Assembly (NCBI GenBank): GCA_036785325.1
Contig: JAXIVH010000016.1
Coordinates: 8,808,247-8,872,246, forward strand
Reading direction: 5' to 3'
From: Urophycis tenuis
Lineage: Eukaryota > Chordata > Actinopteri > Gadiformes > Phycidae
Length of the DNA: 64,000 bases
Every line of letters begins with the position of its first letter. Positions within the stretch are counted from its first letter, which is position 1. Position numbers and translations under genes: made by a program. Under the pieces are notes generated by a model. That model had not been told where the DNA came from. It made no database searches and saw nothing but the letters and a program-made list of their open reading frames with translations. Of the stretch, positions 1-9,872 are shown one piece after another.

Positions 1-415
1 CCCCCCACAGACAACCGTGCCCTGAGAGTCCACCATTAAATCAAAAATATTCCTATAGAATATCCAATCACTCCCAGGTGGGGCATACACATTTAGGATT
101 GTAATTTCGGATCCCTCTATCCTTCCTGTTACTCTGACAAATCTGCCCTCCTCATCGCTGATTTCTGAGATATGTTCATAGTTAAGTGCACCAGAGATGA
201 GTACAGCCACACCTCTCTTATGATTAGATTTGACAGAAGAAGAAAATACATATTTAAAACCCTTTCTCTTCAATCTCAGATGATCTGTTTGGTTCATGTG
301 TGTCTCCTGGAGTAACTCTTTCTTTCTTTAGTTTAGATAAGATCTTATTCATCTTAATCTTATTCAAAACCCCATTTACATTAAACGAAATAATTTTCAC
401 TGGTTCGGCTTGCAT
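1..415 (-). pseudogene. L1 ORF2 N-terminus (AP-endonuclease domain), partial
   Basis: The reading frame opens at 415 with MQAEPVKIISFNVNGVLNKI, the SFNVNG motif typical of the first strand of an apurinic/apyrimidinic-type endonuclease that nicks target DNA in L1 retrotransposition. Around position 315 the frame jumps: KKERV is followed, one frame away, by LQETHMNQTDHLRLKRKG. A few codons between V and LQETH appear to be missing, so this is a small frameshifting deletion. Downstream a VSDEEGRFV-like strand and LNVYAPPGSDWIF are recognisable before the window edge. The RT part is outside the window. Confidence 0.75.
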
Positions 416-738
416 GTAGTTGTATTAATTGACCGTACAGCATTCCTCCAACAGCAGCAGGCAACCCCCCAAAAAAACAACATATGGAACAAACAAAGAA
501 TAAACAAAAAAATATGGTGTATAACTGAAGCAAGGGTGCTCCTACCCAGGCTTCCAGCAGTGAATCACTTCCACTGCTTCCCTTAGTCTTTGAAGGAATA
601 CCCCTATTTACTCCCTGAGTTAGGGGGCCTTCCATTATGATGACGTCCTCAGCAAAGAGAATCCCCACCCATTTTAGAGTGTCCCATGACACTCATTATA
701 TTTTACCACGTCGTCCATATCATAAACATGACATATTA

Positions 739-1820
739 TTAGTTCTCTTCCCGTCTGTATACTTGCAGCCTCTCCTTGTATCCTGCAGCTCCTCGTTTCT
801 GCCGCGGGCGCTGCTCCCCAGCCCCCTGCCACAACGCCAATCTCTGTAGTTTCTCTCTGGAAGTTGCCGGTGGTTCAATCACTTTCACCGGGAGCCCCCG
901 GCGCGCCAGATCCGCCGTCGCCTCCTCCACCGTGTTGTAGATTTTCACTCCTTCTTCGTAAAACACTTTGAGGCGGGCTGGGTAGAGGGTTCGGAACCGT
1001 AGGTTCTTGTCTTTCAGGACCCTCCGCCTCTCCGCATACTCCTTCCTCATGGCCATGATCTCCGGTGGACAGTCGTGGTCAAGGTTTATCTTGTTGTTGT
1101 TCCACAAAAAACCTTTCTTCTGCCACGCCAGCCTTAGGACTTCTTCTTTAACGGTGAAGCACAGAAACTTTACCAGGATCGACCTGGGCCGGGAGCCGCT
1201 CGGTGGGGGGGGGGGGGTGATAGCGCTCTATGCGCCCTCTGTATCTGTAGTGCTGTTGACGGGGGGATGCTTAAATTCTCCCGAAGTAACTTCTCCACAA
1301 AATGGATCATAGATTGTGATCCCGACTCCGCTCCCTCCGGTATCCCGTATAGTCTGAGCGTCTCCCTCCTCGAATAGGCCTCCAGCGATGTCAATTTAAG
1401 TTGAAGCTTTTCTTGTGTTGTTATTATCTCGGCTAATATCTCGTCGGTGCGTTGGAGCTTATCTTCATGACTGGCGATCCTGGTTTCCACTTCGTTGAGC
1501 CTCGCGTTTGTTTTGACCTGCTCTTCTCTAATATCTTGTAATTGTTATTTCGTGTCATTTCGAAATTCTTTAACCTCTTTCCCAACGCCTCGAAGCTCTT
1601 TCAGTAACAACAACAGATTTACCGGTTCATCCTCGTTCTCCGAACCTGCGTCGTCGCGGCTAGGGGCGGGGGAGGCACCCCGGCCAGCCCCGGGGGAGCT
1701 AACATTAGCTTCTTCTGTTAGCTGCATCTCTTCGTCGCCAACTTGCTCGATAATTGACTTTTTCACTCTCCGGTTCTTTTTGGACGTCATCTGTGCCCCT
1801 TCTCCCTTGTTTTCGTGCAC
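739..1820 (-). pseudogene. L1 ORF1p-like RNA-binding protein, broken
   Basis: Read from ATG at 1820. The N-terminus is charged and low-complexity (MHENKGEGAQMTSKKNRRVK), followed by a heptad-rich coiled coil (about 1390-1545), an RRM-like stretch containing RRETLRLYGIPEG near 1350, and a basic C-terminal domain (about 739-1107). In L1 elements this protein trimerises and coats the transposon RNA. Two breaks are visible: an in-frame TAA right after EFRNDTK near 1545, with the frame continuing as LQDIREEQVK, and a frameshift in a run of 13 or so C/G at 1203-1218. The product is therefore not made intact. Family assignment is by domain order, not by search. Confidence 0.75.
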
Positions 1821-2084
1821 TTCGCTGGGTAATTAATTCACTTTGGGGCAGTTTTAATTCACTCTGGTCGAGAGCTCTCCTGCTAAGCCGCCATCCCCTC
1901 TAGACCCCTAGTGGTCACCCCGCCTTTAACATTTTCAAATGACCTTTGACATGCTTCTGACCAAACAAAATCCACCTTGGGACTTAACATATCTGTAAGC
2001 GGCGCAACAACTGCTTACAGATTTCATCTGATCTGATTCTAAGAGCTCGCATATAATTTTATCTTAATTTAGGTAAATCTATTT

Positions 2085-2205
2085 ATTGTTTATTGTCTAT
2101 ACTCAGGCTTTTTATAGCACTCCTCTATTCCCTTGTACTGCTGGTCAATGTGAATTTCTCCTAAGGGGGATTAATAAAGGAATATTTTAACTTATCTTAT
2201 CTTAA
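2085..2205 (+). repeat. LINE 3'-tail fragment (L2/Rex1 type)
   Basis: Contains GAATTTCTCCTAAGGGG followed by ATTAATAAAGGAATATT and a TTATCTTATCTT end. This resembles the AATTTCCCTCAGGGATTAATAAAG tail that ends the LINE copies at about 32.6, 35.2 and 48.9 kb in this window, so it is probably a severely 5'-truncated relative. Between 1921 and 2085 nothing recognisable was seen. Confidence 0.5.
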
Positions 2206-2224
2206 CGGAGGAAAAATTAACACA

Positions 2225-2740
2225 AAAATCACGGTAGCATCCCACCATCCCTAAAAATCACCTTAATCCACGGCGATCAAAAGGAACTGGATACTGTTGG
2301 ATGGCAGCCACTTTTGCCATCACTAGACACACCTGTCCACCACCAACGACCCGCCCCAAGTATGTTACCGTGGCTTTTCCAAACTCACATTTGGCGAGGT
2401 TGATGGTGAGGTTTGCCTTTGCAAGTCAACTTTTCAAGTTGAAAAGTTCATAAAGTTGCTGTATGTGAGAGGACCAGGTGGGATTATATAAAACAATGTC
2501 GTCTAAATAAGCCTCACATTCAGACATACCAGCGATTACGATATTAACGAGTCTTTGGAAGGTTGTGGGACATTTCTCATACCAAATACCATGACGTTGT
2601 ATTGGAGGAACAAGTCGGACATAACGAAAGCAGAGATGCTTTTGGCCCTGTCTGTAAGATCTATCTTTGTTACCCAACTAGCAGACCCAACGCGCTCCAC
2701 ACAGTCAACCATTCTAGGCAGAGGAGAGCTCATATTTATC
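2225..2740 (-). pseudogene. Ty3/gypsy reverse transcriptase remnant
   Basis: Two overlapping minus-strand frames give consecutive RT pieces: SSPLPRMVDCVERVGSASWV and LTDRAKSISAFVMSD, then, after a frame change, VPTTFQRLVNIVIAGMSECE-like sequence, the catalytic AYLDDIVLY (YLDD box) and finally NLTINLAKCEF and TYLGRVVG near 2330-2400. These are the palm and thumb motifs of gypsy RT. Several frameshifts and a stop (LFNLKS*) make it inactive. The order and wording resemble the Gmr1-like RT at 9.0-9.8 kb, but it is clearly more diverged. No LTR pair belongs to it. Confidence 0.8.
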
Positions 2741-2874
2741 ATATTCATGTGAGTAACTTAGAATCATGCCTGTATATCAAATTATGCTGATCATAATGAA
2801 ATACTGTTGATCATGTTGACGTGATATTTCTAAAATGATTATGATGATAATGATGATGATGCAGTGATGAGGTC

Positions 2875-3014
2875 AGGGGGTGTTAACTCTATATGTAGAC
2901 ATCACCTGCGCACAGGTGGAGAGGTGTGTTTGGCTAAAGAGCGGAAGTGCAAACTATTCTTTAACCGCATTTCGACACAAAGCGAGTTTTCTGTTTGAGA
3001 TGAGTTTTATTATG
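2875..3014 (+). repeat. LTR fragment, 5' part (TGTTAAC... family)
   Basis: A polypurine stretch GAGGTCAGGGGG is followed by TGTTAACTCTATATGTAGAC and then about 135 bases that also occur at 38210-38345. The copy stops in the middle of AGTTTTATT. The missing second half of this LTR, including AATAAAG, is seen separately at 7093-7184. From 3015 to 3160 nothing was recognised. Confidence 0.6.
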
Positions 3015-3163
3015 CATGGCATGACGTCTTCTGTCATGACAGGCATACTGTTATCGCACTCCAATTTTATTCTTGCCACCAAAACCGAGATTTAATACAG
3101 CGCTTCCAACTGGATCATATCGGTCATACGAGACGTCATAGCAAACATCTCGTTACGTGTAGG

Positions 3164-5590
3164 TCCATCCATCCATCCATTTTCCTCCGCTTATCCGGGG
3201 TCGGGTCGCGGGGGCAGCAGCCTGAGGAGAGAAGCCCAGACTTCCCTCTCCCCGGCCACTTCGTCCAGCTCTTCCGGGGGGATCCCGAGGCGTTCCCAGG
3301 CCAGCCGAGAGACATAGTCCCTCCAGCGTGTCCTGGGTCTTACCCGGGGCCTCCTCCGGCCCGGAACACCTCCCCAGGGAGGCGTCAAGGAGGCATCCTC
3401 ACTAGATGCCCGAGCCACCGCAACTGGCTCCTCTCGAGGAGCAGCGGATCTACTCTGAGCCCCTCCCGGATGACCGAGCTTCTCACCCTATCTCTAAGGG
3501 AGAGTTGGGCGAACTCCCATGCACCCTCGAGTACCGCGCTAAGGGTATAGAGCTGGTCCACAGTTCCACGGCCGGGACGAAAACCACATTGCTCCTCCTG
3601 GATCCGAGGTTCGACTATCCTATGGACCCTCCTCTCCAGGACCCCCGAATAGACCTTACCGGGGAGGCTGAGGAGTGTTATCCCCCTGTAGTTGGAGCAC
3701 ACCCTCCGGTCCCCCTTTTTGAAGAGGGGAACCACCACCCCGGTCTGCCAATCCAGAGGCACTGCCCCCGATGTCCACTCGATGCTGCAGAGTCATGTCA
3801 ACCAAGACAGCCCCACAGAATCCAGGGCCTTTAGGAACTCGGGGCGGATCTCGTCCACCCCCGGGGCCTTGCCACCGAGGAGCTTTTTAACCACCTCGGT
3901 GATCTCAATCCCGGAGATAGGAGAGTCCCCCCCCGAGTCCGCAGACCATGCTTCCTCAGTGGAAGGCATGTTGGTGGGATTGAGGAGGTCTTTGAAGTAT
4001 TCCCCCCACCGATTCACGACGTCCCGAGTCGAGGTCAGCAGCGCCCCGTCCCCCCGGTACACGGTGTTGACAGAGCACTGCTTCCCCCTCCTGAGACGCC
4101 GGATGGTGTCGAAGCCGTTCAGAAGTCGTTCTCCATGGCCTCACTGAACTCCTCCCACACCCGAGTTTTTGCCTCCGCAACCGCCGAAGCCGCGCTCCGC
4201 TTGGCCCGCCGGTACCCATCAGCTGCCTCAGGAGTCCAACAGGCCAAAAAGGTCCGGTAGGACTCCTTCTTCAGCTTGACGGCATCCCTTACCGCTGGGG
4301 TCCACCAGCGGGTTCGGGGATTGCCGCCGCGACAGGCACCGACGACCTTACGGCCACAGCTCCGGTCGGCCGTTTCGACAATGGAGGTACGGAACAAGGT
4401 CGGAGGTACGGAACAAGGACTCTATGTCCCCCGCCTCCCCCGGGACATGGTTGAAGCTCTCCCGGAGGTGGGAGTTGAAGCTCGTTCTGACAGGAGATTC
4501 AGCCAGACGTTCCCAGCAGACCCTCACAGTACGTTTGGGTCTGCCAGGTCTGACCGGCATCTTCCCCCGCCATCGGAGCCAACTCGCCACCAGGTGGTGA
4601 TCAGTTGACAGCTCCGCCCCTCTCTTCACCCGAGTGTCCAAGACATGCGGCCGCAAGTCTGACGATACAACTACAAAGTCGATCATCGAACTGCGGCCTA
4701 GGGTGTCCTGGTGCCAAGTGCACATGTGGACACCCTTATGCTTGAACATGGTGTTTGTTATGGACAATCCATGACGAGCACAGAAGTCCAATAACAAAAC
4801 ACCACTCGGGTTCAGATCAGGGGGGCCGTTCCTCCCAATCACGCCCCTCCAGGTCTCACTGTCATTGCCCACATGGGCGTTGAAGTCCCCCAGCAGAACA
4901 AGGGAGTCCCCAGAAGGAGCGCTTTCCAACACCCCCCTAAGGACTCCAGAAAGGGTGGGTATTCTGAACTGCCATTCGGTGCATAAGCACAAACGACAGT
5001 CAGGACCCGTCCCACCACCCGAATGCGGAGGGAGGCTACTCTCTCGTCCACCGGGGTGAACCCCAACGTACAGGCACCGAGCCGGGGGGAAATAAGCATT
5101 CCCACCCCCGCTCGGCGCCTCTCCCCAGGGGCAACTCCAGAGTGGAAAAGAGTCCAACCCCTCTCAAGGATGCTGGTTCCAGAGCCCAAACTGTGTGTCG
5201 AGGTGAGCCCGACTATATCTAGCCGGTATCTCTCAGCCTCGCACACCAGCTCCGGCTCCTTCCCCGCCAGAGAGGTGACGTTCCACGTCCCCAGAGCTAG
5301 CTTCTGCAGCCGAGGGTCGGACCACCAGGTCCCCGCCTCCTGCTGCCGCCCAGCTCACATTGCACCCGACCCCTTTGGCCCCTCCCACGGGTGGTGAACC
5401 CATGGGAAGGGTGTCCCGCGTCGTTCCTTCGGGCTGTGCCTGACCGAGCCCCGCGGGCGTAGACCCGGCCACCAGGTGCTCGCCAACGGGCCCCTCCCCC
5501 AGGCCTGGCTCCAGGGGGGGGCCCCGGTGACCCACGTCTGGGTCTACTGAACGGTTGCCCATATTTTTGGCCAACATACTGTCTACCTTG
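3164..5590 (-). mobile_element. Rex3 (RTE clade) LINE with internal RT deletion
   Basis: The 3' end is the (CCATCCATCCAT) tract at 3164, i.e. a (GGAT)n tail in the element's direction, and the body extends to about 5590. Two 20-21-base sites known to me as the Rex3 diagnostic PCR primer sites occur in this window: one here (ACCACCACCCCGGTCTGCCA at 3730-3750) and the other in the copy at 21.2 kb. The copy contains the endonuclease and the start of RT but has lost the RT core (see coding entry). I could not find a convincing target-site duplication. Confidence 0.85.
3191..5297 (-). pseudogene. Rex3 endonuclease-RT polyprotein, deleted and frameshifted
   Basis: From the 5' side: LALGTWNVTSLAGKEPELVC (endonuclease start, about 5295), [31 protein letters not shown] (near 4870), [14 protein letters not shown] and ELSTDHHLV (near 4610), all AP-endonuclease motifs that would nick the target. 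Then GKAPGVDEIRPEFLKA, VVVPLFKKGDRRVCSNYRGI and CGFRPGRGTVDQLYT start the RT. At about 3506 the frame passes directly from GAWEFAQ to LSLRDRVRSSVIREGL. Compared with the copy at 20.8-22.1 kb, roughly 770 bases including the FADD catalytic box are missing. The C-terminus ends LLRLLPPRPDPG. Frameshifts near 4950, 4060, 3800 and 3420 are visible. Confidence 0.85.
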
Positions 5591-5714
5591 GCCAACCATA
5601 CGTTTTTATTGTGTAAAACTGTTGATATTTCCTAATGCTAGTTTTATTTTGTTGTTGAAGTACGACTGGTACTACTATTACTACTACTACTGCTACTATT
5701 ACTACTACTACTAC

Positions 5715-5745
<31 letters not shown>
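5591..5745. repeat. TAC/TAA microsatellite tract
   Basis: After about 75 AT-rich bases there is a run of (TAC)n passing into (TAA)n, about 5665-5745. Part of the TAA tract recurs after the following SINE-like insert (5891-5904), as expected if that insert duplicated its target. Confidence 0.8.
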
Positions 5746-5890
5746 TGTTTGTCTATGTATGTTAGCCCTGTGATAGGCTGGCGACCTGTCCAGGGTGTAC
5801 CCCGCCTCTCGCCCGTTGCAGCTGGGATTGGCTCCAGCCCCCCCGCGACCCTCGTAGAGGATAAGCGGTCACGATAATGGATGGATGGAT
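5746..5890 (+). mobile_element. Short SINE-like repeat with Rex3-type tail, copy 1
   Basis: About 145 bases: TTGTTTGTCTATGTATGTTAG, GATAGGCTGGCGACCTGTCC, then CTCGTAGAGGATAAGCGG and (ATGG)n. A near-identical copy is at 22185-22352. The last 50 bases resemble the Rex3 end (CGCGACCCGACCCCGGATAAGCGG then ATGGATGG), so it probably uses Rex3 machinery. It is inserted in the TAA microsatellite. It could equally be a 5'-truncated LINE of the RTE clade rather than a true SINE. Confidence 0.65.
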
Positions 5891-5937
5891 AATAATAATA
5901 ATAATGGTCAATAAAAAATAACCAATTTGTAAATTTG

Positions 5938-6582
5938 CCTGCCTTAAGTGGAGGAGTTCAAGTATCTCGGGGTCTTGTTCACGAGTGAGGGGAGGATGGA
6001 GCGGGAGATTGACCGACGGATCGGTGCGGCGTCGGCAGTGATGCGGGCTCTGCACCGGTCCGTCATGGTGAAGAAGGAGCTGAGCCTAAAGGCGAAGCTC
6101 TCGATTTACCGGTCAATCTACGTTCCTACCCTCACCTATGGTCACGAGCTGTGGGTAGTGACTGAAAGAACGAGATCGCGAATACAAGTGGCCGAAATTA
6201 GTTTCCTCCGCAGGGTGTCCGGGCTCTCCCTTAGAGATAGGGTGAGAAGCTCGGTCATCCGAGAGGGGCTCAGAGTAGAACCGCTGCTCCTCCGCATCGA
6301 GAGGAGCCAGTTGCGGTGGCTCGGGCATCTAGTGAGGATGCCCCCCGGACGCCTCCCTGTGGAGGTGTTCCGGGCACGTCCCTCCGGGAGGAGGCCCCGG
6401 GGAAGACCCAGGACACGCTGGAGGGACTATGTCTCTCGGCTGGCCTGGGAACGCCTCGGGATCCCCCCGGAAGAGATGGACGAAGTGGCTGGGGAGAGGG
6501 AAGTCTGGGCTTCTCTCCTCAGGCTGCTGCCCCCGCGACCCGACCCCGGATAAGCGGTGGACATGGATGGATGGATGGGCAT
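5938..6582 (+). mobile_element. Rex3 LINE, 5'-truncated 3' end with TSD
   Basis: A Rex3 copy starting inside the RT C-terminal region and ending in (ATGG)n. It is flanked by a direct repeat TTTGTAAATTTG at 5926-5937 and 6583-6594, a 12-base target-site duplication that fixes both ends. Sequence closely matches the copy at 21.5-22.1 kb. Confidence 0.9.
5948..6553 (+). pseudogene. Rex3 RT C-terminal fragment
   Basis: A 201-residue open frame beginning MEEFKYLGVLFTSEGRMERE and ending LLRLLPPRPDPG. It covers only the RT thumb and the C-terminal region with RSQLRWLGHLVRMPPGRLP and RPRGRPRTRWRDYVSRLAW. The catalytic palm and endonuclease are absent because of 5' truncation on insertion, so it has no activity. 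No promoter is expected. Confidence 0.85.
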
Positions 6583-6594
6583 TTTGTAAATTTG

Positions 6595-7092
6595 GAAATT
6601 ACGTATGGCAATAGGCTATGATAATGAGACAATTATTAATTATATAATATTTGCTTAAATACAGCTTATACATTCCTGAATACATGTGGTACATTCTATT
6701 CCAAAAGTACATATCCTATAGAGCCATTCTGAATAAACTGTGGCTTCACTGTGCCCAAGCCTGTCGCTGTGCATGGGTAATGTCATGTGTGACCTTAAGA
6801 GGCCTTGAACAACTGTACAATAAACATTGCAGTCTTAAACGAGATACATTCTCACAACTCTATTCTGTGCAAACTCAACTTACCCACATAACTTAACTCA
6901 CTCACACTCACCTATCAATCATTGCATATTCACTCAGTTGAATTTAATTGGAATATTATTATGGCTCTTAGCAGATACTTTATCCATAAATTATGACTCA
7001 AGTGTGGGATTACATTTTCTAGTTTACACTGCAGCCCTTTTACATTGTCATGCCATGGTAATTCCATAATCCATGGAATTGCGTTTTCTAGT
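6595..7092. other. No recognisable feature
   Basis: AT-rich sequence without a coding signal I can support. CAATAAACATTGCAG near 6818 could be a polyadenylation-like motif of an unrecognised LTR, but no partner was found. Confidence 0.5.
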
Positions 7093-7184
7093 TTATTTTG
7101 ATGTTGCTGTTATGCAATAAAGAAAGTATTATTGTGACACTATGAAAGAATGCGCGTTGATTCACTGATCGCTCCAACATTAAG
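7093..7184 (+). repeat. LTR fragment, 3' part (AATAAAG... family)
   Basis: Matches the end of the LTR at 38340-38428: TTGCTGTTATGCAATAAAG, then TTATTGTGACACTATG, AGAATGCGCGTT and CACTGATCGCTCCAACA. It ends ACA, the usual LTR terminus. It begins almost exactly where the fragment at 2875-3014 stops, so the two may be halves of one LTR pushed apart by the Rex3 and SINE insertions. Confidence 0.6.
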
Positions 7185-7704
7185 TTAAAGAATATCCATC
7201 TGAACGCCAGAAAGGACGCCAGTCACCGTGGAAATGAAAGAATGAGACCGGAGTCAGTGTATTCGGATTGATCTGGACTGCTGCCAATCTGATTTCACCG
7301 GTACCGTGAGTAAACGAGCGGATGCGCTGTTTTCTGAACCTGGTTATGATCAAACATTAAAACGTGACAAACGATGATGTAAGGAAATGTTTGATGAGCA
7401 GACAAATAAATCCATAAACTGCCTATAAACTACGAAATCACTGAAACTATAGGCTGCAGGACACCGCGGAAATATACGCTCACGGAAATAAAGTAACTTA
7501 AATGACCTATAAACGGACTGAAACGGAAACAAAGCACGGCTGTGCGCGTGAAAGAGTAATAAATAAATAACCGAAATACTAACATATTCAAACAAAAGCT
7601 GTCGGATTTACTTGGAGAAAACCTGTACAATCGAATATTAAAGGCTGAGAACGAAAACTTAAACAATGGCAGAAGGAATTGAATGTGGAGTCACTGAAGC
7701 AGGT
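7185..7704. other. No recognisable feature
   Basis: About 520 bases, possibly the 5' leader of the LTR element whose LTR ends at 7184, but no primer-binding site or gag was recognised. Short open frames here look fortuitous. Confidence 0.4.
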
Positions 7705-8255
7705 TGTTATACCTTGGCCTAGGGGTGCCAGATGTACAACAAAAAACAGGGGAAACGCAGTACTCAACATTTAATATAATTTATTAAATAAGCAAAAACG
7801 TACATAATCAAAGGCATAATTACCCATAAGGCAAAAAGATGAGGTGTGAAAATCAGTAATCAGTGGTGTAGTGGATGTATGCAGGAGTGGAATGTATGTG
7901 TGTGTGGTGTTGGATGTATTAACAAAAAGGATGAAAAGGGTGCATGGCAGGAGAGGTGCAAAAGGAGAACTGAACAGCACAGAAGTCAACTGAACAAAAG
8001 AGAAGCCCCGGAAGGGACTGGGAGACTGGCTTTTATACTGGGTCTCAACCACCGGGCCCAGGTGGCAACACTTGGCTGATTGCAGGTGACATCACAGCTC
8101 TGCTCCCCAATCCACTGCAAACAAGGATAACAGAACCAGGGAGGGACAAAGCAAAGAAACAACATAACCTAAACCAAAATACCATACCCAAAGTATGCTA
8201 TAAGATATACTATACAATAACCTTCACCATATCCTATATACAGGGAACCGTCACA
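7705..8255 (-). repeat. Gmr1-like 3' LTR, complete (551 bp)
   Basis: In element orientation it runs TGTGACGGTTCCCTG...GGTATAACA. Its first 424 bases match the 5' LTR remnant at 13791-14214 with only about four substitutions by eye, so the element inserted recently. Confidence 0.85.
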
Positions 8256-8464
8256 CCCCCCCCCCCATAAAGACGGGGTCCCAAAGGGATCACCGGAACC
8301 TATTTCCATACACAATCCTATCTGGTGTACCCCAAACCTCTACTCATGGCCACCAACACACTGTCACAGACCTCCACCCCAGCAACCGGATCCAATGACG
8401 CATTTTTAAGGGGTGAAAGACAGCGGCAAGCGGAGGACCACTGGAGATGAGTAGGACTAGGACC
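8256..8464 (-). other. Polypurine tract and 3' untranslated region
   Basis: A run of about 11 G in element orientation (8256-8266, written as C on the plus strand) directly abuts the LTR's TGTGACGG. This is where plus-strand DNA synthesis would be primed. The remaining 200 bases follow the pol stop codon and hold no other feature. Confidence 0.75.
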
Positions 8465-9872
8465 TCAGTCATGAGGAGCCCGTGACAAGGCATCAGCCAC
8501 CACGTTCTCCGTCCCTTTAACATGATGAATGTCCAAGGCATAGGACTGCAGGAATAGTGACCATCGTATCAACCTCTGGTTTGGACACTGCAGAGAGTTG
8601 AGAAAAGTCAAAGGGTTGTGGTCTGTATAAATGACAACAGGGGTACTACCACCTACATAAACATCAAAGTGTTGTAAAGCTAACATCAAAGCCAATGCTT
8701 CTTTTTCAATGACTGAGTAGTTTAGCTGGTAAGAGTTGAATTTCTTTGAAGAAAAGCTAACAGGCTTATCTATTCCTAGATTGTCCTCCTGCATGAGTAC
8801 GGCCCCCGCCCCCACATGACTGGCATCCGTGTAGATCTTAAACGGCTTGTCAAAGCTTGGAGCTGACAAAACAGGAGCAGAACACAAGAGTGATTTGGCC
8901 TGCTCGAATGCTTCCTGGCAAACTGGCGTCCAGACAAACTGCACCTTAGACTTAAGGAGGTTAGTGAGAGGTGCCACAACTGTTGCAAAATTCCTACAAA
9001 AACTGCGATAATAACCTATTAGACCAAGAAAACGCATAAGCTTTCTTTGTGGTTGGAACCGGATACTGCTCAACAGCTTGCACCTTAGCCTCCACTGGAC
9101 GGACTTGGCCCTGCCCAACCACCCGACCAAGGTAGGTCACAGTCGCCCTTGCAAACTCACACTTTGCAAGATTGACTGTGAGCCTTGCCTCTCTCAGGCG
9201 ACTGAACAACTCCCAAATGCGTTCCAAATGAACTTCCCAGGTATCCGAATAGATTACCACGTCATCAAGATATACTGCACACCCCGGCACGTCCCAAATT
9301 ACCTTATTCATAAGGCGCTGAAATGTAGCAGGCGCATTACGCAGTCCGAATGGCATGACCTTGTAAGAATAAAGACCATTAGATGTTATAAAGGCGGAAA
9401 TCTCACGTGCTCGCGCTGACAGAGGCACCTGCCAGTACCCCTTCAGTAAATCAAATTTACTCACAAATTTAGCGGAGCCCACCTGATCAATACAGTCTTC
9501 CATCCTAGGAAGTGGAAAATAATCTGGCTTAGTGACATTATTCACTTTACGAAAATCTGAACAAAAACGAGGTGTGCCATCTGATTTAGGAACTAATAAA
9601 CAAGGTGAAGCCCAACTAGATGCACATGGCTCTGCAATACCGTTTGATAACATGTAATCAACCTCGGCTTCCAAATATTCCCGCTTATATGCATTTACCC
9701 TGTAAAACCGCTGTTTTATTGGTTTAGCATCGCCAACATCAATGTCATGTTCTACTAAATGAGTACAAGTAGGTGTATCACCAAACAAGCATGGAAACTC
9801 CTGGATTAACCCCGCAAGTTCTTTCTGGCCCGCCGCAGGCAAATGAGCCAACAAGTGTATCAAGGCATGCAA
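8465..9872 (-). pseudogene. Gmr1-like pol, RT-RNase H portion
   Basis: Begins just downstream of integrase, with IQEFPCLFGDTPTCTHLVEH and EHDIDVGDAKPIKQRFYRVN leading into RT. Palm motifs are DGTPRFCSDFRKVNNVTKPD, FDLLKGYWQVPLS and the catalytic AVYLDDVVIYSD (9230-9260), then LTVNLAKCEF and TYLGRVVGQG. RNase H follows: KIYTDASHVGAGAVLM, NYSVIEKEALALMLAL, YTDHNPLTFLNSL and the C-terminal VVADALSRAPHD stop. A frameshift near 9040 (VPTTKKAYAFSW against LMRFLGLIGYYRSF in the next frame) separates RT from the tether and RNase H, and another near 9850 separates it from integrase. All catalytic boxes look intact. Confidence 0.9.

Larger units (their letters stand above)
1..1920 (-). mobile_element. 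L1-clade LINE, 5' half (runs off window)
   Basis: A minus-strand non-LTR element with the standard L1 layout: a GC-rich leader (about 1821-1920), an ORF1-type gene and the start of ORF2, which leaves the window at base 1. Both reading frames are damaged, so this copy is a fossil. Assignment rests on ORF1 having a coiled coil followed by an RRM-like and a basic C-terminal segment, and on ORF2 opening with an AP-endonuclease signature. The exact 5' boundary near 1920 is approximate; no target-site duplication can be checked because the 3' end is outside the window. Confidence 0.8.

Noticed and set aside
6651..6896. 81-residue frame upstream of the LTR remnant
   Set aside because: No motif, no repeat partner, AT-rich context; length is within chance expectation.
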